Of a stretch of DNA of 64,000 nt, positions 18,160 through 27,169 are shown one piece after another. How positions within the stretch are numbered: the stretch's first letter is position 1; the number at the start of each line of letters is the position of its first letter. The stretch is from Candidatus Desulforudis audaxviator MP104C (GTDB lineage: Bacteria; Bacillota; Desulfotomaculia; Desulfotomaculales; Desulforudaceae). Location: NCBI RefSeq assembly GCF_000018425.1, contig NC_010424.1, positions 1,364,001 through 1,428,000 on the forward strand. The letters run 5' to 3'. A program made the translations under genes and the position numbers. Under the pieces are notes generated by a model. The model searched no databases. It had not been told where the DNA came from and worked only from the letters and a program-made list of their open reading frames with translations.

Positions 18160-19449
18160 TCAGCTCTCCGTAGGCCCCCGGGCCACCAGGTGGACCTCCC
18201 CGCCGATGATGGTGGCGTGGGGCAGTCCTTTCAGCCGGTAGCCGTGAAACGGCGTGTTCTTGCTCTTTCCTACCAACTCCCCCCGGTCAACGGTCCAGGC
18301 CGCAGCCGGGTCGATGACGGTGAGGTCCGCCACGGCGCCTGGTTCGATGACCCCGGCGGAGAGGCCCAGAACACGCGCCGGGTTGGTGCTCAGCTTGGCC
18401 ACCGCCGCCACGAGGTCCAGAACGCCTCCGGCCACCAGTTCGGTGAACACTAGGCCGACCGCCGTCTCCAGGCCCACCAGCCCGAACGGAGCCAGGTCGA
18501 ACTCCACTTCTTTTTCGTGCGCCGCGTGCGGGGCATGGTCGGTGGCAATCACGTCGATGGTGCCGTCGGCCAGCCCCTCCCGCACCGCGGCCACGTCGGC
18601 GTCGGTGCGCAGCGGCGGGTTCACCTTGGCGTTCGTGTTAAACCCGACCACCGCCCGGTCGGTCAGGGTAAAGTGGTGAGGGGTGGTCTCAGCCGTCACC
18701 CGCACGCCGCGGGCCTTGGCCTCGCGGATCAGGCGCACGGCGCCCGCCGTGGTCACGTGGGCCACGTGCAGGTGGCAGCCGGTCATCTCGGCCAGGATGA
18801 GGTCCCTGGCCACGGCAACGTCCTCGGCGGCCGCGGGGGTCCCTTTGAGCCCGAGCCTGGTGGAGACTAGGCCCTCGTGCATCACCCCGACCGCCAGCGC
18901 CGGTTCCTCGCAGTGGGAGATCACGGGCACCCCCAGCATCCGGGCGTACTCCAGCGCCCGGCGCATCACGTGCGCGTCCGCCACCGGTCGGCCGTCGTCC
19001 GAAAAGGCCACCGCCCCGGCGGCCCGCAAGGCGCCCATTTCGGTCAGTTCCCTGCCGCGGCTACCGACGGTGAGGGCCCCCACCGGGTAGACCCGCGCTC
19101 GCCCGGCCTCCCGGGCCTTTTCCAGCACGTACCGGATCACCCCAGGGGTATCGGCCACGGGGTCGGTGTTGGGCATCGCCGCCACGGCGGTGAAGCCGCC
19201 GTGCACGGCCGCCAGGGTGCCGCTCGCCACCGTCTCCTTGTGCTCCTGGCCGGGCTCCCGCAGGTGCACGTGCATGTCAATCAGACCGGGAACCACGAGT
19301 TTTCCGGCGGCGTCCAGGACACGCGCGCCCCGGGCGGTGATCTTCTTTTCCAGCGCCGCCACCCGGCCGTCTTTTACCAAAATGTCGGACTGAAAAGTGC
19401 GCCCCGCGGCCGGGTCGACCACCGTTCCGCCCCTTATCAGAAGCTCCAT
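18160..19449 (-). CDS. pyrC: Dihydroorotase
   Basis: 429-aa class I dihydroorotase, a zinc amidohydrolase closing carbamoyl-aspartate to dihydroorotate. Metal ligands are visible in DMHVHLREPG (HxH near residues 59-61), SHCEE and VAHVTTAGAV, and the C-terminal metal Asp is in IATDHAPH. The ATG overlaps the pyrB stop by one base (TGATG). An 84-bp gap follows before carA. Length and motifs are normal for the family. Confidence 0.96.
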   Translation of the reverse strand: MELLIRGGTVVDPAAGRTFQSDILVKDGRVAALEKKITARGARVLDAAGKLVVPGLIDMHVHLREPGQEHKETVASGTLAAVHGGFTAVAAMPNTDPVADTPGVIRYVLEKAREAGRARVYPVGALTVGSRGRELTEMGALRAAGAVAFSDDGRPVADAHVMRRALEYARMLGVPVISHCEEPALAVGVMHEGLVSTRLGLKGTPAAAEDVAVARDLILAEMTGCHLHVAHVTTAGAVRLIREAKARGVRVTAETTPHHFTLTDRAVVGFNTNAKVNPPLRTDADVAAVREGLADGTIDVIATDHAPHAAHEKEVEFDLAPFGLVGLETAVGLVFTELVAGGVLDLVAAVAKLSTNPARVLGLSAGVIEPGAVADLTVIDPAAAWTVDRGELVGKSKNTPFHGYRLKGLPHATIIGGEVHLVARGPTES

Positions 19450-20369
19450 CAGTCAACCCTCCCCAGCATCAGGAGGTACAGCACCGCCATGCGCACGGCC
19501 ACCCCGTTGGTCACCTGGTCGGTGATCACGGCACGCGTTCCGTCGGCAACGGTGTGCGCGATTTCGATGCCCCGGTTCATCGGGCCCGGGTGCATCACTA
19601 TGGCGTCCGGCCGGGTCAGGGCCAGGCGTTCGCTGTTCAAACCGTAAAGCCGCGCGTACTCCCGGACGTCCGGGATAAGGCCCTCCTGCTGACGTTCCCG
19701 CTGCAGGCGCAGGACCATCACCGCGCCCGCGTCGGGGAGGGCGTCCTCGGGCCGGTCGTGCACTGTCACCCCGAACGCGGCGATGCCGGCCGGGAGTAAA
19801 GTAGGCGGCGCCACCAGGTGGACATCCACCCCGAACCGGGTCAGGGCCCAGATGTTGGACCGCGCCACCCGGCTGTGCAGAATGTCGCCGATGATCACCA
19901 GTTTCAGGCCCTCCAGGTCGGGCCGTTTCTCGCGGAGCGTGAAGAGGTCCAAAAGGGCCTGCGTCGGGTGTTCGTGCATGCCGTCGCCGGCGTTCACCAC
20001 GGGGACGTCGATCATCCGCGCCAGGAGGTGCGGCGCGCCGGCGCACGGGTGTCTGAGCACCACCAGGTCAGCCCCCAGGGCGGCGATGGTCCGGGCGGTG
20101 TCCGCCAGGCTTTCGCCCTTGGTAGCACTCGAGGCGGACGCGGACACGTTCACGGTGTCGGCGCTCAAGTACTTGGCGGCCAACTCGAACGACATCCTGG
20201 TCCTGGTGCTCGGTTCGTAAAAGAGGGTGACCACCGTCTTCCCGCGGAGCGTGGGCACCTTCTTGATATCCCGGCTGATGATCTGCTTCATAGGCAGGGC
20301 GTTTTCCAGGAACTCGTTGATCTCGGCGGCCGGCATGTCCGCCAGCCCGAGCAGGTGTCGCACCGGCAT
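19449..20369 (-). CDS. pyrB: Aspartate carbamoyltransferase catalytic subunit
   Basis: 306-aa enzyme joining carbamoyl phosphate and aspartate. The phosphate-binding STRTRMSFE motif and the HPTQALLDLFT segment are both present. ATG 20369 has GGGGGG seven bases upstream. No pyrI regulatory subunit is encoded next to it, as usual for Firmicutes. It is preceded by a PyrR attenuator in the pyrR-pyrB gap and is translationally coupled to pyrC. Confidence 0.97.
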   Translation of the reverse strand: MPVRHLLGLADMPAAEINEFLENALPMKQIISRDIKKVPTLRGKTVVTLFYEPSTRTRMSFELAAKYLSADTVNVSASASSATKGESLADTARTIAALGADLVVLRHPCAGAPHLLARMIDVPVVNAGDGMHEHPTQALLDLFTLREKRPDLEGLKLVIIGDILHSRVARSNIWALTRFGVDVHLVAPPTLLPAGIAAFGVTVHDRPEDALPDAGAVMVLRLQRERQQEGLIPDVREYARLYGLNSERLALTRPDAIVMHPGPMNRGIEIAHTVADGTRAVITDQVTNGVAVRMAVLYLLMLGRVD

Positions 20370-20390
20370 CCGGCATCCCCCCTAACTGAA

Positions 20391-20465
20391 AAGGCCTCTC
20401 CGCGTGGAGAGGCCGGCACTTTCTGGCACCTCAGTTTTCCCTTGCCGGCCTCTCCGGACCGTTCT
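20391..20465 (-). promoter_or_regulatory. PyrR-dependent attenuator between pyrR and pyrB
   Basis: On the minus strand, the PyrR-binding loop GGTCCGGAGAGGCCGGCAAGG (20440-20460) is followed by a terminator, GGCCTCTCCACGCGGAGAGGCC, running into TTTTC (20391-20413). The order binding loop then terminator is the classical PyrR attenuation design: with UMP bound, PyrR favours termination before pyrB. Confidence 0.88.
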
Positions 20466-20489
20466 TAAAGGGAAGTCTTTTCGCTGTTG

Positions 20490-21044
<555 letters not shown>

Positions 21045-21063
21045 CTAGTCATCCCCCCGATGC

Positions 21064-21172
21064 AAAAAACCTACCCGCCACCTGTCGGCAAGTAGGCATA
21101 GTCCACCCGCGGTCCCCACGTTAGCGGGCCGGGATCAAATCTATGTTACCTTACCAGTCTCTCTGGACCGAT
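21064..21172 (-). promoter_or_regulatory. PyrR-dependent attenuator upstream of pyrR
   Basis: The minus strand shows the binding loop GGTCCAGAGAGACTGGTAAGG (21149-21169). It then has a terminator stem, CCTACTTGCC to GGCGGGTAGG, followed by six T (21064-21096). Between the two lies a degenerate copy of the 24-bp palindrome found in pyr and hem genes (21109-21132), which could itself fold and affect the antiterminator switch. Confidence 0.88.
21109..21132. repeat. Degenerate 24-bp palindrome in the pyrR leader
   Basis: About 21 of 24 positions match the CCGACCC...GGGTACCCC element seen in pyrF, pyrK, carB and hemA. This is the only copy outside a coding sequence in the window. Confidence 0.5.
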
Positions 21173-21243
21173 TTAAAGGTGGCTTGTTCTTAAACACATT
21201 ACTCTGTTTTCCGGGCGCTGTCAAGTGACTTGCCGGTAATTTT

Positions 21244-21507
21244 TCAGATATTTTTCAGGCCCAGGAAAATCAGCCCGACCCCGGCGAGAATCAGGATCAA
21301 ACCCACGGGTGCAACCTTGCCAGCCAGGCCCACCAGGCCAAGGGCGGTTACGGTGACCATTATAGTAGGGCCGACCAGCACCAGGCTGGCGTTGATCTTG
21401 AAGGCGGTCTCCACCCGGCCGAAGTAGAGCATCAGCATTGCGGCCGAAAACTCAATGGTGGCCGACATGAACCGGAGCGCCGCCATCCCCAGCACAATCT
21501 TATCCAC
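21244..21507 (-). CDS. YqhV-like small membrane protein (DUF2619)
   Basis: 87-aa hydrophobic protein with three predicted membrane segments (around residues 6-28, 38-60 and 64-84), matching the YqhV/DUF2619 family of endospore formers. Its function is unknown. GTG 21507 is preceded by GGGGG at good spacing. It is monocistronic, lying between the pyr leader and a divergent MFS gene. In Bacillus the homologue sits in the spoIIIA region; here it is elsewhere. Assignment rests on length, hydrophobic pattern and sequence recognition. Confidence 0.72.
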   Translation of the reverse strand: MDKIVLGMAALRFMSATIEFSAAMLMLYFGRVETAFKINASLVLVGPTIMVTVTALGLVGLAGKVAPVGLILILAGVGLIFLGLKNI

Positions 21508-21607
21508 TGGTGTACCCCCATCCTAGCACCGTTAGGAGTTTATATGCCGCCGTGGACGGGTATATGGCTCCTAGGGCCGAGATAAACTAACCGGCGGGAG
21601 GTTGCCA

Positions 21608-22822
21608 ATGGACACCAAACAGAAAATGATGCTGGCCGGACTCAGTTCCGTGCCCTTCGTGATGGTCCTGGGCAACTCCATGCTGATCCCGATCCTGCCT
21701 TCCATGCAGCGCGCGCTCGATCTGACCCCGCTTCAGGCGAGCCTCGTGATCACCATGTTCTCGGTGCCGGCCGGCCTGATGATTCCGCTTTCCGGCTTTC
21801 TTTCGGACTACTTCACCCGCAGAGTCGTGATCATCCCGGCGCTTATCTTGTACGGCACCGGGGGTCTGATCGCCGGGGGGGCAGCCCTGATCGGGGCGGG
21901 CCCGACCTACGCGATCATCATCGGGGGCCGTATCCTGCAGGGCATCGGCGCCGCCGGCACCGCGCCCATCGCCATGGCCCTGACCGGAGACCTGTTCAAA
22001 GGGCAAGAGCGCGGCCCGGCCTTGGGGGTGATCGAGGCGGCCAACGGGTTCGGGAAGGTGGTCAGCCCGGTGCTTGGCGCGGCGGTGGGGTTGATCATCT
22101 GGTTTGCACCCTTTTTCGTGTTTCCAGGTCTGACGGCGCTCTCGGCCGCGGCCGTCTGGCTCGCGGTCCGCGAACCAAAAAAGGAAAAGGAACCGCAGCC
22201 GCCCGCCCAGTATTTCCAGTCCATCCTGCAGGTGTTCGAAAAGAAGACTTCCCTGTTCCTCTCCGCTTTTCTGGCGGGGTCGCTGGCCCTGTTCGTCCTG
22301 TTCGGGATCCTGTTCTTCCTTTCCGAACACCTGGAGGAACGTTTTCACCTGTCCCTGATTATCAAGGGCCTGCTCCTGGCCATCCCGGTGCTGTTCATGT
22401 CGGTGACCTCGTTCATCACCGGGGCGGTGATCAAGCGCAAGGTGAAACTGATGAAGTTTTTGACCGTAACCGGGCTCGGACTGATGGCGGCGGCGCTGGT
22501 GGTGATGCCGCTCTCTGACAACACCTACCTTTTCTTCACCGCCATTTCCTTCATCGGGATCGGGGTAGGGCTGATCCTGCCGTGCCTGACCACCCTGATC
22601 ACCAGCAGCGTAGACCCGGCCAGGCGCGGCCTGGTCACCTCCCTCTACGGCGGGGTGCGGTTCTTCGGCGTGGCCGCCGGCCCGGCCGCCTTCGCCCTCT
22701 TGCTGGACCTGGGTATGAGACCGATGAGTTGGATTGTGGCCGGCGGCGCAATCGCCGCCGGCGTCGTCTTCCTGATTTTCGTCCGTACCAAGCTGCTCCA
22801 GCAGAGCCCCGACCCCGCCTGA
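21608..22822 (+). CDS. MFS transporter, 12-TM drug/metabolite efflux type
   Basis: 404-aa major facilitator with about twelve membrane helices. It has the loop 2-3 motif (GFLSDYFTRRVVI) and the helix-5 motif with GRILQGIGAAG, pointing to a DHA1-like efflux proton antiporter. A charged linker (REPKKEKEPQ) separates the two halves near residue 195. ATG 21608 is chosen because GGGAGG lies six bases upstream. The substrate cannot be told. It is followed by phosphosulfolactate synthase on the same strand after 136 bp, so a link to sulfonate export is possible but unproven. Confidence 0.87.
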   Translation: MDTKQKMMLAGLSSVPFVMVLGNSMLIPILPSMQRALDLTPLQASLVITMFSVPAGLMIPLSGFLSDYFTRRVVIIPALILYGTGGLIAGGAALIGAGPTYAIIIGGRILQGIGAAGTAPIAMALTGDLFKGQERGPALGVIEAANGFGKVVSPVLGAAVGLIIWFAPFFVFPGLTALSAAAVWLAVREPKKEKEPQPPAQYFQSILQVFEKKTSLFLSAFLAGSLALFVLFGILFFLSEHLEERFHLSLIIKGLLLAIPVLFMSVTSFITGAVIKRKVKLMKFLTVTGLGLMAAALVVMPLSDNTYLFFTAISFIGIGVGLILPCLTTLITSSVDPARRGLVTSLYGGVRFFGVAAGPAAFALLLDLGMRPMSWIVAGGAIAAGVVFLIFVRTKLLQQSPDPA

Positions 22823-22958
22823 TCAAAGCGGCAAACCGGCAACTCCCGTTCGCCAATGTCACAACTTGCCAGTATGGTGCATACATTACACCCAAACCAT
22901 CGAGCATAGCCGGCCGTAATACGCTATCATAGAGCATTCGACGAAAGGAGCTGGCAGT

Positions 22959-23747
22959 ATGGAGAGCTGGCGGGAGATGGTGGCTTTTCCGCTCACAGGC
23001 CGAAGCAGAAAGCCCAGGACCAGGGGCCTGACCATGGTCCTGGACAAGGGCTTGGGACTCGGCGAAACCAAGGACCTTCTGGACATCGCCGGGGACCACG
23101 TGGATCTTTTGAAGCTCGGGTTCGGGACCTCCGCCCTGTACGGGGACGGCATTCTCCAGGAGAAGATCAATCTGGTCCGGCGGTACGGTATCGACATCTA
23201 TCCCGGGGGCACCTTCATGGAAGTGGCCATTGCCCAGGGCCGTCTGCTCCCCTTCCTACGCACCGCCAGACAACTGGGGTTCACCGCCGTCGAAGTGTCG
23301 GACGGCACTCTGTTTCTTGATGCCGAAGTGCGCCGGGAAGCGATCATCCTGGCGTTGGAAAACGGTTTTAAAGTCTTAACCGAAGTGGGCAAAAAGCACG
23401 GCCACCCCAACTGCCTCGACCTCGCCCGGCAGGCCAAACTGGACATTAAGGCGGGCGCGAGCTGGGTGATCGTGGAGGGCCGCGAATTCGGGCGAGATGT
23501 GACGGTATACGACGGCAACGGCCGCGTGCGCGAGGAGCTACTCGCCCTTTTTCTGGAATGTGTCGAAGATCAAAACCTGATCATCTGGGAGGCGCCCCTC
23601 AAGGACCAGCAGGAGGAGCTAATTGTCCGGTTCGGTCCGGACGTAAACCTTGGCAATATCGCCCCGCAGGAACTTCTGTCGCTGGAGGCGCTGCGCGTGG
23701 GACTCAGGGGGGACACGCTGCGCCGCTGCTACCAACGCATGGTCTAA
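22959..23747 (+). CDS. comA: Phosphosulfolactate synthase (ComA family)
   Basis: 262-aa TIM-barrel enzyme of the ComA/YitD family, adding sulfite to phosphoenolpyruvate to give (2R)-phosphosulfolactate. Recognisable blocks are TMVLDKGLGLGE, DLLKLGFGTS, IDIYPGGTFMEVA and WVIVEGREFGRDV. In methanogens it opens coenzyme M synthesis; in spore formers sulfolactate accumulates in spores, which is the likelier use here. AAAGGAG lies upstream of ATG 22959. ComB and ComC homologues are not in the window. DUF441 follows 51 bp later. Confidence 0.9.
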   Translation: MESWREMVAFPLTGRSRKPRTRGLTMVLDKGLGLGETKDLLDIAGDHVDLLKLGFGTSALYGDGILQEKINLVRRYGIDIYPGGTFMEVAIAQGRLLPFLRTARQLGFTAVEVSDGTLFLDAEVRREAIILALENGFKVLTEVGKKHGHPNCLDLARQAKLDIKAGASWVIVEGREFGRDVTVYDGNGRVREELLALFLECVEDQNLIIWEAPLKDQQEELIVRFGPDVNLGNIAPQELLSLEALRVGLRGDTLRRCYQRMV

Positions 23748-23798
23748 TGCGGTAATATTGGGGGTTACGGTCGCATAGCTTGGCAAAAACGGTAGGCG

Positions 23799-24257
23799 AT
23801 GCCCGTGACCTCCGAATTGATTCTGGCGGCGCTCCTTCTGGTCGGTGTCCTGGCCAAATCACACCTGATAGCTGCCGCCGCCTGCATTCTGTTGTTCATC
23901 AAGCTGGCCAGGTTTGACCTGGCTTTCAACTTCCTGGAGCAAAAGGGGCTGGAACTCGGCCTCTTAATCCTGCTGCTCACGATCATGGTGCCCCTGGCCA
24001 ACGGCAAAATCAGTGAGCGCGACATTATCTACAACCTGACCTCGATTCCGGGTCTTCTGGCCATTCTGGGCGGCGCTCTGGCCACCCACCTCAACAGTCA
24101 GGGTCTCCAGATGATGCAGGCCGACCCGGCGATCATCTTCGGACTTATTATCGGGTCCATTTTCGGGATCCTTTTCCTGGGCGGCATGCCGGTGGGGCCC
24201 CTGATGGCCGCCGGCATCGCCGCCCTGTTCATGGAGTTTTTCAAGTATACAAAGTGA
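23799..24257 (+). CDS. DUF441 family membrane protein
   Basis: 152-aa integral membrane protein of the DUF441 (YtwI/YeaL) family with four to five hydrophobic segments. The conserved VPLANGKIS follows the third segment. Its function is unknown. ATG 23799 follows a weak GGTAGG site. It is probably co-transcribed with the preceding phosphosulfolactate synthase. An export role for sulfolactate would be speculative. Confidence 0.85.
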   Translation: MPVTSELILAALLLVGVLAKSHLIAAAACILLFIKLARFDLAFNFLEQKGLELGLLILLLTIMVPLANGKISERDIIYNLTSIPGLLAILGGALATHLNSQGLQMMQADPAIIFGLIIGSIFGILFLGGMPVGPLMAAGIAALFMEFFKYTK

Positions 24258-24327
24258 AAACCAAGAACCATTATGGGGCTGAAGCTACCGCAACAGGATT
24301 CCGGATGAATCCACCCTAGCGGTTAGA

Positions 24328-25236
24328 TTAAGGCGAGCACTTGGCGCAAATGGACCGAAACAGCGTGGTGCTCAAGTACCGCTCCCCGCGGTCCGGCAGA
24401 ATCACCACTATGGTGCCCGAATCCATCTCCTCCGCGACCCGTAGCGCCCCGACCACCGCGGCGCCGCTGGACATCCCCACGAAGATCCCGAGCCTGGTGG
24501 CCAAAAGTCTCGCCATGGCAAACGCCTCGTCGTCAAACACGGTCACCTTGCCGCTTAAGGACTCGGGGTGGTAGATGCCGGGCACGATCGACTCCTGCAT
24601 GTTTTTCAGTCCTTGGATGGCGTGGCCCAGGACCGGCTCCACGCCGATGACCTTCGCTTCGGGCTTCTTCTCCCGCAGGTACCGGGCCACCCCCATCAGG
24701 GTACCCGTCGTGCCCATCCCGGCCACAAATACGTCGACCTCGCCGTTGGTCTGGTCGTAGATCTCCGGGCCGGTGGTCTCGTAATGGGCCAGAGGGTTGT
24801 TTTCGTTTTCGAACTGGTTGAGCATGAAATAACGCTCCGGTTCATCGGCGGCCATCTGGAGCGCTCTCCTGATGGCCCCGTCCGTGCCCTCCTGCGCCGG
24901 GGTCAGCACGGTTTCCGCGCCGAACGCCTCCAGCATCCGGCACCGCTCCACGCTTACGCACTCCGGCATCACCAGCTTGGTGTGGTAACCCTTGGCCGCC
25001 CCGATCATCGCCAGGGCGATTCCGGTGTTCCCGGACGTGGGTTCCAGGATGGTCTTCCCCGGAGTCAACTGCCCCGCTTCCTCGGCTTTTTTCAACATGT
25101 AGTAAGCCGGACGGTCCTTGACCGAACCCCCTGGATTGCACCCTTCCATTTTGGCCAGGATTCTTACCCCGGGTTTCGGGCTCAGGGTCTTCAGTTCAAC
25201 AAGCGGCGTGTTGCCGATGAGGGACAGGATGTCCAT
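24328..25236 (-). CDS. cysK: Cysteine synthase / PLP-dependent beta-replacement enzyme
   Basis: 302-aa fold-type II PLP enzyme making cysteine from O-acetylserine (or O-phosphoserine) and sulfide. The PLP Lys is in NPGGSVKDR near residue 41; TSGNTG binds the substrate carboxylate; and GTGGT-like GMGTTGT binds the PLP phosphate. The frame is open 37 codons further upstream, but ATG 25236 has GGAGG and starts the conserved MDILSLIGNTPLV. The C-terminus ends in a Cys pair (ICAKC) not needed for catalysis. CysM is an alternative name. Confidence 0.92.
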   Translation of the reverse strand: MDILSLIGNTPLVELKTLSPKPGVRILAKMEGCNPGGSVKDRPAYYMLKKAEEAGQLTPGKTILEPTSGNTGIALAMIGAAKGYHTKLVMPECVSVERCRMLEAFGAETVLTPAQEGTDGAIRRALQMAADEPERYFMLNQFENENNPLAHYETTGPEIYDQTNGEVDVFVAGMGTTGTLMGVARYLREKKPEAKVIGVEPVLGHAIQGLKNMQESIVPGIYHPESLSGKVTVFDDEAFAMARLLATRLGIFVGMSSGAAVVGALRVAEEMDSGTIVVILPDRGERYLSTTLFRSICAKCSP

Positions 25237-25805
25237 TCGCTTCCCGCCTCCAAAGAATTTGCTGGGTAGGGTTTCACCCTGCCCGACTGCCTTTCCTGCC
25301 TCCTGATTGGTTGTGAAAAAAGGTTTTAACGGTACCCCCGACACCACGGCGGCAAACCATAAGCCCAGAGGCCGGTTGAACGCCGAAACAAGTCAGGGAG
25401 GAACACAAAGTTGGACGACAAAAGAGCTGTTCATTCGGGAGCGATCTACAGCAGCACCCCGGGCCGCCTGGAGTGGAAGAAGCTCCGAATGGCCGCCACC
25501 CCCAAAACCCCGTGACCACACCTCCGGAGCCGGATGGCGGGCCGGTTCGGTGTCCAAGCCGGCTCCGGCCCCGCAGGGAGCGGGCTAATGCACCAGCCGC
25601 CAGGTCGCCAGCCAGGCGCGGAATTCCCAAACCTTACCGCGAAAGCTCAAAATCATCAAAGCCGTGCAACCCCCTTCGCTTAGATTGTCCAATTTATATG
25701 AGGGCCACACCCGGCTTGATGCTCTATTCCGCCAACGCAGTGTGCTATCCGGCAACTTCGTATTCACATTTCATCCGCGCGGCCTCCTGCCTGCGACAGT
25801 GGTTC
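25237..25805. other. 569-bp region without a confident gene
   Basis: Lies between the cysK start and the cobU end. A short frame of 34 codons (TTG 25411 to TGA 25515, plus strand) has a good GGGAGG site nine bases upstream. No T-box, riboswitch or tRNA was recognised. The part from 25585 to 25767 is open on the minus strand, but the peptide is not recognisable and may be a decayed gene. Confidence 0.5.
25411..25515 (+). CDS. Possible 34-aa small protein
   Basis: TTG start nine bases after GGGAGG, reading LDDKRAVHSGAIYSSTPG and ending KTP before TGA. The peptide is hydrophilic and basic, without a recognisable domain. It may equally be the 5' remnant of a lost gene divergent from cysK. The only support is the ribosome-binding site. 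Confidence 0.22.
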   Translation: MDDKRAVHSGAIYSSTPGRLEWKKLRMAATPKTP

Positions 25806-26408
25806 CTAGCCCGGTTCCGATACGCTTCCGGGAAGAACAGGAAACTTACCTCCCGTCTTGATCTGAAGTGGAACACCGGCCACCATAAGGAAAACCTCTT
25901 CCGCCTCCCGCGCCAGTAACTGATTGGCTAGCCCCAGGGCGTCCCGGTAGCGGCGGGCCAAGGCGTTGTCCGGGACAATTCCCATCCCGACCTCGTTGGA
26001 GACAACGACGCAACAGACCCGATAGTTACTCAGGATCCGTACGATTTCCTCTATTTCCCGGCGCACCGCTTCCAGACCAGCATCCGGTTCCAAACCGGAA
26101 AACGTAACCGCCTGGCCGGACAGTATGATGTTGGCCACAAGCATTGAGAGGCAATCCACTATTACGGTTCTCACACCGTCAAGATGTCCGGCCAGACTCT
26201 GCCCCACCCTAAGCGGAGCCTCCAGCAGGCACCAGTCCGCAGGCCGTTCCCGGCGGTGGGCTTCAATGCGCGCCCGCATTTCCGGATCCCCCGGCTCCGC
26301 GGTCGCGACGAAAAGTACGCGGCCTGACTTACGGAGGGCTATATCCACAGCAAAGCGGCTTTTGCCACTCTTGGCGCCGCCAAGAACCAAAACAATTCTA
26401 TGCCTCAA
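25806..26408 (-). CDS. cobU: Adenosylcobinamide kinase / guanylyltransferase
   Basis: 200-aa bifunctional enzyme phosphorylating adenosylcobinamide and then forming GDP-cobinamide. The P-loop GGAKSGKS is near residue 10, followed by AHRRERP and the SNEVGMGIVP motif typical of CobU. The likely start is TTG 26408, with GGGAGG ten bases upstream inside cobS; no ATG fits. It is the last gene of the cobalamin cluster and lies two bases after the cobS stop. The long upstream extension of the frame over cobS is not real. Confidence 0.92.
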   Translation of the reverse strand: MRHRIVLVLGGAKSGKSRFAVDIALRKSGRVLFVATAEPGDPEMRARIEAHRRERPADWCLLEAPLRVGQSLAGHLDGVRTVIVDCLSMLVANIILSGQAVTFSGLEPDAGLEAVRREIEEIVRILSNYRVCCVVVSNEVGMGIVPDNALARRYRDALGLANQLLAREAEEVFLMVAGVPLQIKTGGKFPVLPGSVSEPG

Positions 26409-26410
26409 CT

Positions 26411-27169
26411 TTACAAAGCCTCCCAGGCGAAAATCGTTATCACCAGGACGGCAGTTTCCACGAACTCGCAAATCATTCCGTAGGTGTCCCCGGTCAGGCC
26501 GCCGAGCCGACGTGCCAACCACCACCCCAGGCCCAAGGCCAGGGGGATTACGGCCGTCAGGGCCACAGCCGGTCGCCACGGCATTAGTACGAAAACCAGG
26601 ACCAGGCTGAAAACCGTGGATGCCACCAGGCCTGGAATGCCTGTACCCCGCTTGAACTGGTAGCCGAGGCCGCCGGGCCCGCGGGCGTACGGGAAGACTG
26701 TTATCACCAGAGTTATGGTCCACCGGCCCAGAAGCGGCGCCGCAACCAGGGCTGCTGGCAACGCCCCCGGTCCCAGGGAAGCCAGGGCGGCAAATTTTAC
26801 TATCAATAGGGAGACAACCCCGACCACCCCGTACGCGCCCGTCCTCACGTCTTCCATAATGGCCAGCCTGCGCTCCGGAGTCATTCCGGCCAACCCGTCA
26901 CAGGTGTCGGCGAGTCCGTCCAGGTGCAAAGCCCCGGTCGCCACCACCCAGGCGAGAAGGAGCAGCGCACCGCGCAGCAGTTCGGGTAAGTCTGCCAGCA
27001 ACGAATTCAGTCCTGCAAGTGCCATGCCCAGGAAAGCTCCAACCAGGGGGAAAAATGTAGCCGCGCCGCCCAGTTCCGTGGCGCTGGGGGCGTTGCGGCC
27101 CAGGGGCAAAACGGTGAGCAACCGCACCGCTGCCAGAAAGGAACCCGTCAGTTCTCTTAGTTTAATCAT
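26411..27169 (-). CDS. cobS: Cobalamin synthase (adenosylcobinamide-GDP ribazoletransferase)
   Basis: 252-aa polytopic membrane enzyme that joins GDP-cobinamide and alpha-ribazole. The signature HLDGLADTCDGLAG lies near residue 80, and there are several hydrophobic helices. ATG 27169 overlaps the cobT stop (ATGATTAA), so it is coupled to CobT, which makes the alpha-ribazole phosphate. The frame stays open upstream but that stretch is against cobT. Length is normal. Confidence 0.94.
   Translation of the reverse strand: MIKLRELTGSFLAAVRLLTVLPLGRNAPSATELGGAATFFPLVGAFLGMALAGLNSLLADLPELLRGALLLLAWVVATGALHLDGLADTCDGLAGMTPERRLAIMEDVRTGAYGVVGVVSLLIVKFAALASLGPGALPAALVAAPLLGRWTITLVITVFPYARGPGGLGYQFKRGTGIPGLVASTVFSLVLVFVLMPWRPAVALTAVIPLALGLGWWLARRLGGLTGDTYGMICEFVETAVLVITIFAWEAL

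Noticed and set aside
25237-25470. T-box or SAM riboswitch upstream of cysK
   Set aside because: No T-box sequence (TGGNACCGCG) or SAM aptamer core could be found on the minus strand.
25585-25767. A 60-codon minus-strand frame beyond cobU ending in FRAWLATWRLVH
   Set aside because: No ribosome site or recognisable domain; possibly a decayed gene but not supportable.
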